A DNA stretch of 64,000 nucleotides from M269 sp964640795 (GCA_964640795.1 CAZXIN010000029.1:1-64000), one strand, 5' to 3'; shown: positions 35,374 through 45,011, numbered from the stretch's first letter. Made by a program: numbers and translations. The notes: a model not told the origin generated them from the letters alone.

Positions 35374-35568
35374 ATGAGCGCTAAAAAAGCAACAATGTGG
35401 CAAGTAGTCAAAAGTGTTTGTGCAAGCATGATTGGCGTACAAAGCGAAAGCAATAGGCAAGCAGATTTCGAACAAACCTCTTTCATTCCCTACCTTGTTG
35501 TCGGTGTTGTTTTCGTTGCAGTGCTTGTTCTAGGTTTGATAGCCTTTGTCCGATTCCTCGCTAGCTAA
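35374..35568 (+). CDS. DUF2970 family small membrane protein
   Basis: 64 residues. The segment VVKSVCASMIGVQSESNRQADFEQTSFIPYLVVGVVFVAVLVLGLIAFVRFL matches DUF2970: a short amphipathic start, the conserved GVQSExNRxxDFEQ motif, then one membrane helix (about 39-61). Function unknown. It begins directly after the upstream stop and its own stop overlaps the dam stop from the other strand by 3 bp (35565-35568). Confidence 0.85.
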   Translation: MSAKKATMWQVVKSVCASMIGVQSESNRQADFEQTSFIPYLVVGVVFVAVLVLGLIAFVRFLAS

Positions 35569-36401
35569 CGCAATCCACCGTTATAGATAGCCAATAGCTC
35601 TGAAACTTTTTTTCTACTTCCACCCTTTTGGCTAATACTTCTCGACACCTTAAGTAAACGAAGCTCTGCTCGACTATAGAGCTCCCTTGTAAAGGTTGTA
35701 TCATGATTACTGATGATCACAGACAGCTTTTTCTTAGATGATACTTTCTCGGCTAATTCGGCTAACTCCTTTTGTTCCTTTACGCCAAAGCCACCTTTTG
35801 CATAGCTAGTAAAGTTTGCTGTCGCACTTATCGGTGCATAAGGTGGATCGCAATAGATGAACTGCCCTTTCTTTGCTTGCTTCATCACTTGTTGAAATGG
35901 CAGGCAACTAAATATTGCTTTTTGTGACTTTTCAGCAAAGAAATAGAGTTCTTTTTCCGGGAAATAAGGCTTTACGTAACGGCCAAAAGGGACATTAAAA
36001 CCACCACTCTGGTTGTAACGACATAGACCGTTATAACCAAACCGATTCAAATAGAGGAAAAGTACCGATCGGCGAAAAGAATCAGTCTCCTGATTAAACT
36101 CCGCCCGAATAGGATAATAATTGTCAGGGTAGTTGTTACCTTCGGTAAAATACGCACGAGCTTCCTGAATATACTTGTCGGGGTTATCACGAAGGTGTTG
36201 ATATAACGCAATGAGGTCAGCATTAATATCATTGAGAATATAAGACTCAAAAGAAGTATTTAAGAATACTGATCCTGCACCAACAAAAGGCTCAATCAAT
36301 GTTTTCGATTCAGGAAAGCAAGTATTAAGCTCTTCTATAAGCTTGTACTTTCCTCCAGCCCACTTTAAAAATGCGCGATGTTTTAAGGCTTTGTTTTGCA
36401 C
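35565..36401 (-). CDS. dam: DNA adenine methylase Dam
   Basis: Methylates adenine N6 in GATC for mismatch repair strand choice and replication timing. 278 residues. The order is that of D12-class methylases: FLKWAGGKYKLIEEL, S-adenosylmethionine motif FVGAGSVFLN (39-48), ILNDINADLI, the GGFNVPFGRY loop, and the catalytic DPPY (185-188). No ATG fits the N-terminus; GTG at 36401 is the likely start, with a weak ribosome site. It is downstream of damX on the same strand but separated by 356 bp, so it may have its own promoter. Confidence 0.95.
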   Translation of the reverse strand: MQNKALKHRAFLKWAGGKYKLIEELNTCFPESKTLIEPFVGAGSVFLNTSFESYILNDINADLIALYQHLRDNPDKYIQEARAYFTEGNNYPDNYYPIRAEFNQETDSFRRSVLFLYLNRFGYNGLCRYNQSGGFNVPFGRYVKPYFPEKELYFFAEKSQKAIFSCLPFQQVMKQAKKGQFIYCDPPYAPISATANFTSYAKGGFGVKEQKELAELAEKVSSKKKLSVIISNHDTTFTRELYSRAELRLLKVSRSISQKGGSRKKVSELLAIYNGGLR

Positions 36402-36757
36402 CCAGTTTATCGTGTCAAAAAAAGAATAAAGTCTACAGCATAATGTTCTGAAATGCGCCCCATCATCATAAGCTTTACCGTAATTTGTATAGAATCGGAG
36501 CCAAATTCATCATCCAAGAGCATCGTTAACCTTAAGTTGTATAAACGGTTCAATAAAAACTATCTAAATCATAAAGTTAAGGAAAACCCGCCAATCGAAA
36601 GACACTATTATGTCCTAAAATTCAAACCAATGTGGCTACTTTAAAGAACATCAAGGCAAAGTTAGGCTACCAGAGTTATTATCCAGCGCGCCAATTTAAC
36701 CTGAAGATCTTAAAAAAGGTATGTTGAATGATTCAGCTTATGCAAGCCTGAAACTCA
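36402..36757. other. Gap between damX and dam
   Basis: 356 bp, AT-rich. A 63-codon frame on the plus strand (36453-36644) has no ribosome site or recognisable product, and I do not call it. A dam promoter is likely here but not identifiable by eye. Confidence 0.45.
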
Positions 36758-38371
36758 TTAGTTTACCCTGATCTCTTGCTGCACATTACTCATGGATTTA
36801 GCAAAAGGAGGCGTGCTCAACGCTAATTCCTGAGCCGCTAAGTTGGCGGATTGCAATGAGTCGAATGTCTGGTCATGTAGCACGACAAACCAATCACCAC
36901 CAAATCGTTGAGTTTTGTATATGAGCGTTGTCTCGGTTAACTGATTGGTCTGGAGATAAAAATTTAACGCTTCTTCCGTCGACATTGCAGACAACTGTAA
37001 CACAAAGCGACTTGCCTCTAAGCCCGTTAAATAAACAGCATCAAACTCCCCCTCACTCAGAAGAGCTTCGGGTTCAGTTGTCTCTTGTTCAATAGGTGCT
37101 TCTTCTTCTACTTCTGATAAGTCACCATCATTTATAAGAGACGCGACTTCCGTATTCCCGTTATTCAGGTTAGTCAATTGCTCAACAGAGGTAATGTCCT
37201 CAACGGGATAATCAAACGCATCAGCCTCCACTTCATTGGCTTCCGGTATCAGCGTCTCGGCCTGAGCAAGTTGTGACTCTTCATCAAACGTTTCTTGTGT
37301 GTCAATGACAAGTTGCTCACTCTCAAATGTTTGGCTTAAATCAACACTGGCGCTCTCGTCTTCAATTCCGTCAGAGGCTTCATGGCTGACTTCTATTGGT
37401 GACTTGGGTAATGACTTAACGGCATCCTCCCAATCAACAACTCGCCTTTGATCATCGGCCAATGTAAGGAAAGAAGGTTTATCATCAACCGTTTCTTCGA
37501 TGGGCTCATTGATACTTTCAACGCTGACAACATCAGTATTAATCGCAGCAGAAGGCGCATTTTGTTCTTCATTAGTATTGGAAACAGCGGGTTGATAATC
37601 AAAAATGGAGGCGTAATACGACTTAACCTGTTCAATCGTAACGTATTGTGACAATAAGATGCCTGTAAATGTCACGAAAAAGACCAGTGATAGTACAACC
37701 TTTACCCACCACTTATTCAGCATGCTGGAGGACATTATAGTGCTTTTGGATTCTCTCAGCGCCATTCTTTCATTAAATTGCTGGCGCTTGCTTGATATTA
37801 ACTGATCTAATTCAGACATGCCCTGAGGCTCTTGTACAGAGCGCTCAACAAATTCATTAGCCAACAATACAGGTTTGTTATTGCTATTGGCTGGCAACCA
37901 ACCCTTTGCTCGAGACGCCCATTCCTTCTCACCAAACACGAGAATGTTCAAGTGGTGGCGATTCTTAGCAAAACGATTTTGTAAAACTAAATCCCAAAGT
38001 TCTTGTAAAAACTCATCTGGAAGCAGATCTGCGTGAGTCACAGCAATTAAAATAAATTCGCTTTGATCTTTAATCAGTCGCGGAATAAGAAAAGTGAGAG
38101 GCTTCGAATAATCAACTCTAACAGCACCAACGAGTTGCTGAATAAACTTCTTTCTGTAGCTAACAATATCCAGCTTAGCGTTGGCATCAACATAACCAAT
38201 ATTCGCTAGCTCATTTTGATGAGAAAGAAAATGCTGAGCAAAGCTACGCTGCTTGCTCATCCCATCACCACTAACAAATACCAATTGGGATGAGTAAGTA
38301 ATTAAATGCTCTAACCGACTTTGTAGATCGAGAAAGCCATTTTTCATAGGATGATCTTGTAAACGTGCCAT
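36758..38371 (-). CDS. damX: DamX-like cell division protein with SPOR domain
   Basis: 537-residue bitopic membrane protein. The cytoplasmic part (about 1-215) resembles a degenerate AAA-type ATPase as in other DamX proteins (LVFVSGDGMSKQRSFAQHFL in place of a Walker A, LIAVTHADLLPDE). One membrane helix lies at about 222-245, then an acidic Glu/Ser/Val-rich periplasmic linker (about 260-450) and a C-terminal SPOR domain (about 455-530: FVLQLSAMSTEEALNFYL, FGGDWFVVLHDQTFDSLQSANLAAQEL), which binds denuded septal peptidoglycan. Lies in the conserved aroK-aroB-damX-dam order. Confidence 0.9.
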   Translation of the reverse strand: MARLQDHPMKNGFLDLQSRLEHLITYSSQLVFVSGDGMSKQRSFAQHFLSHQNELANIGYVDANAKLDIVSYRKKFIQQLVGAVRVDYSKPLTFLIPRLIKDQSEFILIAVTHADLLPDEFLQELWDLVLQNRFAKNRHHLNILVFGEKEWASRAKGWLPANSNNKPVLLANEFVERSVQEPQGMSELDQLISSKRQQFNERMALRESKSTIMSSSMLNKWWVKVVLSLVFFVTFTGILLSQYVTIEQVKSYYASIFDYQPAVSNTNEEQNAPSAAINTDVVSVESINEPIEETVDDKPSFLTLADDQRRVVDWEDAVKSLPKSPIEVSHEASDGIEDESASVDLSQTFESEQLVIDTQETFDEESQLAQAETLIPEANEVEADAFDYPVEDITSVEQLTNLNNGNTEVASLINDGDLSEVEEEAPIEQETTEPEALLSEGEFDAVYLTGLEASRFVLQLSAMSTEEALNFYLQTNQLTETTLIYKTQRFGGDWFVVLHDQTFDSLQSANLAAQELALSTPPFAKSMSNVQQEIRVN

Positions 38372-38394
38372 TGTCTTGCCCTAAAACTTATTTC

Positions 38395-38412
38395 AGGGCC
38401 ATTCAAGGCCCT
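38395..38412. repeat. Hairpin between aroB and damX
   Basis: AGGGCC-attcaa-GGCCCT directly follows the aroB stop codon. In the direction of transcription there is no T-run, so it is more likely an mRNA processing or stability element than a terminator. Confidence 0.4.
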
Positions 38413-39480
38413 TTAATTCAAGAGAGTAGCGAGTAAGCCTTCCGACAAATCGGATGTTACGACTGCGCCGCCTAACCCTTTTGGTAACACAAACCTAATC
38501 TGGCCAGCTGCCACTTTCTTGTCTCGTCGCATATGCTGCATAAACGGAGCATAGCCCATATCATTAGGTTTATTCACAGGAAGCTCAAAAGATGCAATTA
38601 GATTCTCAATGCGTCGAGTTTCCGACGCATTGAGCCAACCTTTGGCTTCAGATGCTTTAGCAGCAAGAATCATGCCTGCTGCAACAGCTTCACCATGCAG
38701 CCAATTGCCATACCCCTGCTCCGCTTCGATAGCATGTCCAAAGGTATGCCCCAAATTGAGTAATGCTCTAATGCCCGACTCTTTTTCATCTTGTGCGACA
38801 ATCTCTGCCTTAATTTCACAGCTACGCTGGATAGCATAGGATAAAGCTTGTTGTTCTTTTCTCTTTAAAGCGTCTTGGTTTTGCTCAAGCCATTCAAAAA
38901 AAGCAACATCATAAATAATCCCATATTTTATAACTTCCGCCATGCCAGCAGAGAATTCACGCGGCGGTAGGGTATGTAATGTTGTTGTATCAATGAAAAC
39001 AGCTTTAGGTTGATAGAAGGCACCTATCATATTCTTACCTAGAGGGTGATTAACAGCTGTCTTACCGCCAACGGAAGAATCAACTTGAGCAAGCAAAGTC
39101 GTCGGGATTTGGATAAAAGGAATACCACGCTGAAAGCTAGCAGCAACATAACCAGTCAGATCGCCCACAACACCTCCACCCAAGGCAATTAAGACGGTAT
39201 CTCGTCCTGCACCTATGGTCAGCAGCTCTCCTATAACGCTTTCAAACGTTTGTAGGTTTTTGTATTGCTCACCATCAGGTATCAAGATTAACTCGAACCG
39301 TTGAGGGGTCATTGCTAACGTCAATTTTTCAGCGTAAAGATCAGCAACCTTCTGATTGCTAACAACAACAATGCGCTTTTTATCAATAATCGATTGCAGT
39401 AGTGTTGATTGAGACAGGATATCTGCCTCAATTGAGATGGGGTAACTACGCTCCTCCAACTCAACATTAATGGTTGCCAT
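38413..39480 (-). CDS. aroB: 3-Dehydroquinate synthase
   Basis: NAD- and zinc-dependent cyclisation of DAHP to 3-dehydroquinate, second step of the shikimate pathway. 355 residues, full length. Landmarks: LIPDGEQYKNLQTFESV, the nucleotide loop ALGGGVVGDLTGYVAASFQRG, PTTLLAQVDSSVGGKTAVNHPLGKNMIG, and metal ligands in the EVIKYGII, LLNLGHTFGHAIE and LHGEAVAAGM segments. Separated by 39 bp from aroK and by 41 bp from damX, so one transcript is likely. Confidence 0.97.
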   Translation of the reverse strand: MATINVELEERSYPISIEADILSQSTLLQSIIDKKRIVVVSNQKVADLYAEKLTLAMTPQRFELILIPDGEQYKNLQTFESVIGELLTIGAGRDTVLIALGGGVVGDLTGYVAASFQRGIPFIQIPTTLLAQVDSSVGGKTAVNHPLGKNMIGAFYQPKAVFIDTTTLHTLPPREFSAGMAEVIKYGIIYDVAFFEWLEQNQDALKRKEQQALSYAIQRSCEIKAEIVAQDEKESGIRALLNLGHTFGHAIEAEQGYGNWLHGEAVAAGMILAAKASEAKGWLNASETRRIENLIASFELPVNKPNDMGYAPFMQHMRRDKKVAAGQIRFVLPKGLGGAVVTSDLSEGLLATLLN

Positions 39481-39519
39481 GAGCGCAGTCCTATTATGAA
39501 TATTATCTAATGCTTAAAC

Positions 39520-40035
39520 TTACAGGCCAATTTTATCGATGATTTGGCTTGCTACGGCTCTAGCACTTTGGTCATCAGTATCTATGACATAATCGGCTAC
39601 TTCTTCATAGAGCGGATTACGTTCTTCTGCTAAGTTAATCAGTACCTGTTCAGGATCTTCCGTTTGAAGCAACGGACGTCTTTTATCCCTCTGAGTTCGA
39701 GCAACTTGCTTATCAATCGTTGTCTGTAAATAAACAACAATACCGCGAGCAGACAATCTATTTCGAACCGTCTTACTGATGATAGAGCCGCCGCCCGTAG
39801 CCAACACAATACCTTGCTTATCACTAAGCTCGTTGATCATGTTCTCTTCACGTACACGAAACCCTTCTTCACCTTCTAAATCAAAAACCCAAGCAATGTC
39901 AGCACCGGTACGGCGTTCGATCTCTTGGTCTGAGTCATAAAACTCTAAGTGAAGCTCATCAGCAAGGTGTCTACCAATGGTACTTTTTCCAGCCCCCATG
40001 GGCCCTACAAGGAATATATTACGTTTTTCGGCCAT
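39520..40035 (-). CDS. aroK: Shikimate kinase
   Basis: Phosphorylates shikimate at O3 with ATP. 171 residues. P-loop GPMGAGKST (11-19), shikimate-binding DSDQEIERRTG and ATGGGSI, adenine/lid region RDKRRPLL. First gene of the aroK-aroB-damX unit. In most relatives it directly follows pilQ; here a 446-bp gap separates them. Confidence 0.96.
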   Translation of the reverse strand: MAEKRNIFLVGPMGAGKSTIGRHLADELHLEFYDSDQEIERRTGADIAWVFDLEGEEGFRVREENMINELSDKQGIVLATGGGSIISKTVRNRLSARGIVVYLQTTIDKQVARTQRDKRRPLLQTEDPEQVLINLAEERNPLYEEVADYVIDTDDQSARAVASQIIDKIGL

Positions 40036-40481
40036 ATTCGTTTACGTCACACAACTCTATAATTATACAATACTAATACCACTCAAAATCGACTCTTTTG
40101 ACATTGAGCTCTTGTTAAACCGGTTGCCATTAACCAAGAATAACTGCACTTTTAGGTCACTTTCAAACACGCTTTTAGCGGTATCCATGTTCACTGAGCA
40201 AACGATTGGATGCCGTCAAAAAGCAATTTTTGAATTCGACGAGCGCACAGATTAATAGTGGAATTAGTACTAGAAAGATACCAATCTCAACTGCGGTCGA
40301 ATTTTTCGAGGGCGGATTATCTCAGTGATCGGATGATATTTGCAAGTTTTGATAGCATGTTTCGGGTTTTAATCCTAATAAGTGCCCTCAATCCTACTTA
40401 AAACGATGTTATTTTGTAGAAAATCGTCAAGAGTGACGGCACTTCCATCTAAATGTTACCGGTACAGTCACTTTATGAGTA
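40036..40481. other. Long gap between pilQ and aroK
   Basis: 446 bp with no supported gene. Probably contains the end of the pilMNOPQ transcript and the aroK promoter. A weak GTGAC/GTCAC pairing lies at about 40430-40470. The region is unusually long for this neighbourhood, and I found no repeat or gene fragment that explains it. Confidence 0.5.
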
Positions 40482-42242
40482 CTAAAATCTGTCCGTCAAG
40501 ATCTGAGGCGTTACGAAAATAAGCAGCTCTCGTTTCTCAATCTCTTCTTGTGAGTTCTTAAATAAGCGTCCAACCACTGGAAGATCGCCTAATAGCGGAA
40601 CCTGTGATTTATTTTTGTTCGTTGTTTGCTGGAAAATCCCACCGAGAACAATGGTTTCTCCGTTTTCAACTAATACTTGAGTGCTAATTTCTTGTGTATC
40701 AATAGCCACTGCCGGACCTGTTGAAGTAGACACTGTCTCACCTTGAGTATCTTGCGTGACCACCAAATCCAAGATAATACGGTTATCAGGTGTAATCTGA
40801 GGTGTTACACGCAGACTTAGCACAGCTTTTTTAAATTCTACCGAAGTAGCCCCGCTTGACGTCGATTGTACAAAGGGTATTTCTGTACCTTGTTCAATAT
40901 AACTTTCGTGCTGATTGGCTACAGTAATCCGCGGACTGGCAATCACTTCACCTTTATTTTCAGTTTCTAAGGCTGATAATTCAAGATCTAAGATCGTCCC
41001 ATCTACAAGGCGGGCAACCTGAATACCAATGCTCCCAGCTGCCCCTGTTACAGGAAGGTTAACATTCAACCTTTCTGCCAGTGTCGGGACTGTACCACCT
41101 GCGACTGTCTCTGCGCCTTCAATTGAACCAGAAACACCGTCATCACCATTTCTACCGCTAAACCCCCAACGAACACCTATCTGCTCATCAACATTGTCTA
41201 ATACTGTCACAATGCGTGATTCAATTAACACTTGTTTAACTGGGATATCTAACGACTCAACGGTACTGCGCGCTTGATCAATTGACGCTTGTGTGTCGCG
41301 AACTAACAACGTATTGGTACGTTCATCAACTGTCACAGAACCTCTTGGGCTCAAAATGCTTCCTTCGGCAGAGCTTAGGATAACAGCCATATCAGAGGCT
41401 TTCGCATAGTTAATTTGTATTGAAGATGATACAAGCGGCGCCAATTCGGCCACTTGCATTTTAGACTGTAACTGCTGCGTTTCTTGAGCTAATAATTCTT
41501 CTGCTGGCGCAATTAACAGAATGTTGCCTTCAAAACGTTTGTCTAGCCCCTTAATTTTTAAAATGACATTGAGAGCTTGATCCCAAGGCACATCCGTTAA
41601 GCTAATAGTAATATTGCCATTGACTGTATCAGTGGTTACTAAGTTAAAGCCGTTAACCTGAGCAATGATTTGTAAAACTTGTCTGACTGGAACGTCTTGA
41701 AAATCAAGTGATATAGGCTCACCATTAAATGTCTCCACTTTTTCTTGAACGGCGGCTTGCTCTTGAGTAATCGGGGTAATATCGACAATAAGTGTTTTAT
41801 CGTTACGTTGTTGGGCGACTGAATATAAATTTGCATCAATAACAAGCTTCGCTGACTCAGCCAGCTGGAAAGATTCAACGAAAGTTACCGGTGTTGCAAA
41901 ATCAGTAACGTCCAACCTTAAAAGTTGATCTTCAGCAACACGTGTTTTCGGCAGCTCTAATTCAAAGCCATTCGATGTTTTTTGTGTTTTAACATTAAAA
42001 CTCGTGTTGTCAAAAACGACAATAATCTTTGCACCGCCATTGGCTGTTCTCTTAAAATCAATACTATCCAATCGATTAGTGTACTGAGACACGCCAGAAT
42101 CCAATGTCACTAGCGGTGTTTCTTGCGATTCCTGTGCGTAGCCTTTAAATGTCGCTAAAGCGAATACACAAAGGAGCAGAAGATACGTCACTTGTTTTGG
42201 CTTTCTATTCAGCTTTTTATTGAAAATAAATCTCTCAGACAT
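40482..42242 (-). CDS. pilQ: Type IV pilus secretin PilQ
   Basis: Outer-membrane secretin through which the pilus passes. 586 residues: signal peptide or short membrane anchor (about 17-36), one AMIN domain (about 60-150), secretin/TonB short N-terminal domain (about 175-255: ISLDFQDVPVRQVLQIIAQ), an N1-type domain (about 270-330), and the secretin barrel (about 340-585: VLIESRIVTV, EVIASPRITVANQ, GGIFQQTTNKNKSQVPLLGDLPVVGRLFK, LLIFVTPQIL). Shorter than Pseudomonas PilQ, which has two AMIN domains. Overlaps pilP by 8 bp. Confidence 0.96.
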   Translation of the reverse strand: MSERFIFNKKLNRKPKQVTYLLLLCVFALATFKGYAQESQETPLVTLDSGVSQYTNRLDSIDFKRTANGGAKIIVVFDNTSFNVKTQKTSNGFELELPKTRVAEDQLLRLDVTDFATPVTFVESFQLAESAKLVIDANLYSVAQQRNDKTLIVDITPITQEQAAVQEKVETFNGEPISLDFQDVPVRQVLQIIAQVNGFNLVTTDTVNGNITISLTDVPWDQALNVILKIKGLDKRFEGNILLIAPAEELLAQETQQLQSKMQVAELAPLVSSSIQINYAKASDMAVILSSAEGSILSPRGSVTVDERTNTLLVRDTQASIDQARSTVESLDIPVKQVLIESRIVTVLDNVDEQIGVRWGFSGRNGDDGVSGSIEGAETVAGGTVPTLAERLNVNLPVTGAAGSIGIQVARLVDGTILDLELSALETENKGEVIASPRITVANQHESYIEQGTEIPFVQSTSSGATSVEFKKAVLSLRVTPQITPDNRIILDLVVTQDTQGETVSTSTGPAVAIDTQEISTQVLVENGETIVLGGIFQQTTNKNKSQVPLLGDLPVVGRLFKNSQEEIEKRELLIFVTPQILTDRF

Positions 42243-42771
42243 TATCAGTCTCTCCTGGCTTAGAAGACATACTCAGCGTGGTTTTCTTAACTTGCCAACA
42301 GCCGGTACCATCAGGAAGCATTTCTGTTATATACAATGTGCCGCTTTCAACGCGGTCAATAGTGCCGAAGAATAACCCAATACGATTACCGGCTTTGACC
42401 TTATGTAAGCTATTATCATTGGCTTGGATAAGTGCGTACTGGCTACCATTGGTTGTAAACTCTCCGATGACACTTAGCGCATCTAGGCCATACTGTTCTA
42501 GAGCTTGCTTATTGCGGCCAAAATTAGGTTGTAAACAATTTACCTTAGGCGCCGTTACTTGTTCTAAAACAAGGTTTTTAGGACGCTGAAATGGGCTTCT
42601 CAAGTCTTTTGCCTCATACCTAAATGCAGGCATGGTGTTAAATTCTGGATAAGGTTCAATGCTGACCTTAGTATTTTGCTTAACTTGAGCAACGTAAGTT
42701 TGTAGATCATCAATCTGAGGCTTACAAGCTGATATAACGAGCACAGAAACAAGAACAAATAAATAACGCAT
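42235..42771 (-). CDS. pilP: Type IV pilus lipoprotein PilP
   Basis: Inner-membrane lipoprotein joining PilNO to PilQ. 178 residues: lipobox ISAC with Cys16, an unstructured linker containing the DLRSPFQRP motif, then the beta-sandwich domain (GEFTTNGSQYALIQAND, VKAGNRIGLFFGTIDRVE). Ends overlapping the pilQ start. Confidence 0.93.
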   Translation of the reverse strand: MRYLFVLVSVLVISACKPQIDDLQTYVAQVKQNTKVSIEPYPEFNTMPAFRYEAKDLRSPFQRPKNLVLEQVTAPKVNCLQPNFGRNKQALEQYGLDALSVIGEFTTNGSQYALIQANDNSLHKVKAGNRIGLFFGTIDRVESGTLYITEMLPDGTGCWQVKKTTLSMSSKPGETDNV

Positions 42772-42772
42772 A

Positions 42773-43366
42773 TTATTGACCTGCCTGCGATGTGCGATAG
42801 GTTTTTGCTTGCAGTTTGAGACTCAGTTGCGCCCCAGATTGTTCCATCTCAAGATCATGCACAGTCACAATTCTAGGCAAGCTCGCAATGTCTGACATAA
42901 ATTGACCAAACTCGTGATAATTACCTACCACTTCAATTTGGATGGGGAGCTCCGTGTAAAACTCCTTTGGTACTTCTTGCTGCCAATTAAGTAAACGGAA
43001 AGTCAAGCCTGCTGACGTACCAACTAGAGTAATATCATCTAACAAGCCGGGCGTTTCATTGCTACTTGGCAACGACTTAAGCATAGAGGAGAAATCCTCT
43101 TGAAGTTGCGCTAACTGCTCTTCATAAGCTTTTAAGTTGACAGCTATACGGTATTTAGCTTCATAGGTTAACTTTAATTCTTGTTCTTTTTGTTGAGCCT
43201 GCTCCCACAGCGGGAGCTTATCGCTGACGATGAAATAGTAACCAGCGGCTAACACGACTATGGCAACAAAACTAGCGAAAACTGTTTTAACCTCGAACGG
43301 CCAAAAGGCAATCTGATCGAAGTCTAAGTCTTTCATTTCCTTTAACTTGTCAAAATCAAACTTCAT
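42773..43366 (-). CDS. pilO: Type IV pilus protein PilO
   Basis: Bitopic inner-membrane protein of 197 residues; partner of PilN. Short cytoplasmic start (FDKLKEMKDLDFDQIAFWPFEVK), membrane helix about 27-47, coiled coil about 55-100, and ferredoxin-like domain (LTFRLLNWQQEVPKEFYTELPIQIEVVGNYHEFGQFMSDIA). Overlaps the pilN stop by 4 bp. Confidence 0.93.
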   Translation of the reverse strand: MKFDFDKLKEMKDLDFDQIAFWPFEVKTVFASFVAIVVLAAGYYFIVSDKLPLWEQAQQKEQELKLTYEAKYRIAVNLKAYEEQLAQLQEDFSSMLKSLPSSNETPGLLDDITLVGTSAGLTFRLLNWQQEVPKEFYTELPIQIEVVGNYHEFGQFMSDIASLPRIVTVHDLEMEQSGAQLSLKLQAKTYRTSQAGQ

Positions 43367-43950
43367 TTCTTTTCAGCTCCTTCTTCAATAGCTGTAAAGT
43401 CAGGCGCTACACTAGGGCTAATATCAAATGTTAGTTTAAAATCACTCACTGCGTCGGAGGCAGATGTATCAGCAATAATGGATGACAATTCACCATTGAT
43501 GAAAACGCTTGATTGTTCTAATCGACGCATGAAGTCTGCCAACCGGTTATTGGATTCACTCACCCCTTCAATTTCAATACGATTAAGCTTGCGTTCCAAA
43601 CTTCTGAAAGCAATACCTTGAGGAACGATACGTGCTAATTCATCAGCTATTTTCGGCGTCACATTACGGCTGGCTTGTAGCTGTTCGATCAATGCCATAC
43701 GCTGCTCAATAGCTTGTTTATCTTCTTTAATTGTCTTGATCTTCTCAATTTGTGCATCAAGCAATGTTATTTCGCTTTCGATAAACTGATTACGAATATT
43801 TTGATTACTAATCTGTTGATTAACAACTTCGCCGACGCCCCATGCTAACCCCATGCACAGTACTGCCACTAAACATAGTATCCCTAGATAGTTTTGCTTT
43901 TGAAGTTGGCGCTGTTCTTCGCGCCAAGGCATTAAATTTATCGATGCCAC
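43363..43950 (-). CDS. pilN: Type IV pilus protein PilN
   Basis: 195 residues. The N-terminal INLMPWREE is the conserved peptide that docks into PilM. Membrane helix about 22-43, coiled coil about 55-85, ferredoxin-like periplasmic domain after that. Start is GTG at 43950, overlapping pilM by 13 bp, which fits the tight operon. Confidence 0.93.
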   Translation of the reverse strand: MASINLMPWREEQRQLQKQNYLGILCLVAVLCMGLAWGVGEVVNQQISNQNIRNQFIESEITLLDAQIEKIKTIKEDKQAIEQRMALIEQLQASRNVTPKIADELARIVPQGIAFRSLERKLNRIEIEGVSESNNRLADFMRRLEQSSVFINGELSSIIADTSASDAVSDFKLTFDISPSVAPDFTAIEEGAEKK

Positions 43951-45011
43951 GAGTTGAAACTCCTACTCGCTAGCCCTGCTGCAATAGTCAATTGCGGAGC
44001 GAAGTTTTGAATATTCTTCGATAGCGCCTTATCGCTTATTTTCATCTCTGAAAACGGGTCAAATAGTTGGACTGTCATGGATAAATCATTAGACAAGTCT
44101 TCGCACAACCCCTCAAGATTAGCGATACCACCTGTAATATAAATTGATTCAGGGCGCTCTTTTTGTGTTGTAGAAACATAAGTTTGCAACGCACGGCCGA
44201 TACTTTGTTGTAGATTTGCTAAGAATGGGGGGTAGTTGTTTTCTCTCCAGCCATCGGGCAAATTACCACTAATGAGCTGACGATCCATTTCGTCTCTATC
44301 CATAGCGTTCATCATAGCCAAGTCTTGTATCAGCATATCCGAACCGAACTGATGCTCCTTACTGTATGTCACTGCTTCATTTTCAATGACGGTCACCTGC
44401 AGTTGGCTAGCGCCAATATTGACACAACAATGAACCTCTTTATTTGTCATGGTTGATGGCATAAAACTCGCCATGGCATTACCTAAAGCATAGCCTTCAA
44501 CATCCATCAATTTAGGATCAAACTCCACTTCTCTCAACAACGTAATTCTACTGTCAATTAAATCTCTGTGCGCAGCACTGAGTAATACATCGACTTTACC
44601 AATATGTGTTTTGCTTTCACCCAGCTCTTCAAAATCTAAATAGACTTCTTCTAGAGGATAGGGAATCAGGCTGTCTGCCTCGATCTCAATTTGCCCTTCC
44701 AATTCATGATCCGTTTGACCAGGATCCATATAAACAACCTTCGTCAGTACTGACGTACCTGACACGCCAGCAGCAACCATTTTCCTTTTAATCTTTAAGC
44801 TCTTTTTAATTTTTTTAAGTGCATTACTCACTGGCTCAAAGTCTTTTATTTCTCGTTCAACAAATGCATTACCCACAATAGCTTCGCACGCGAAGTCCTG
44901 AAGTACGAACTGCTCGCCTTCTTTACTCAGCAATACAGCCTTCACATAACGCGACCCTATATCAAGTCCGAGTAGTTGAGGCACTTTTTTCTTAAATAAA
45001 TCAGCTATCAC
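43938..45011 (-). CDS. pilM: Type IV pilus assembly ATPase-like protein PilM
   Basis: Cytoplasmic actin-like protein of 357 residues that binds ATP and the PilN tail. Phosphate-1 loop LLGLDIGSRYVKAVLL, QIEIEADSLIPYPLEEVYLDFEEL, CCVNIGASQLQVTV, and YITGGIANLEGL. Starts with GTG at 45011. Head of the pilMNOPQ operon and divergent from PBP1a, as in most gammaproteobacteria. Confidence 0.95.
   Translation of the reverse strand: MIADLFKKKVPQLLGLDIGSRYVKAVLLSKEGEQFVLQDFACEAIVGNAFVEREIKDFEPVSNALKKIKKSLKIKRKMVAAGVSGTSVLTKVVYMDPGQTDHELEGQIEIEADSLIPYPLEEVYLDFEELGESKTHIGKVDVLLSAAHRDLIDSRITLLREVEFDPKLMDVEGYALGNAMASFMPSTMTNKEVHCCVNIGASQLQVTVIENEAVTYSKEHQFGSDMLIQDLAMMNAMDRDEMDRQLISGNLPDGWRENNYPPFLANLQQSIGRALQTYVSTTQKERPESIYITGGIANLEGLCEDLSNDLSMTVQLFDPFSEMKISDKALSKNIQNFAPQLTIAAGLASRSFNSWHR

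Noticed and set aside
36453..36644. 63-codon plus-strand frame in the damX-dam gap
   Set aside because: No ribosome site, composition like non-coding DNA, no recognisable domain.
39977..40255. 92-codon plus-strand frame starting inside aroK
   Set aside because: Antisense to aroK at its start and without support in the gap.
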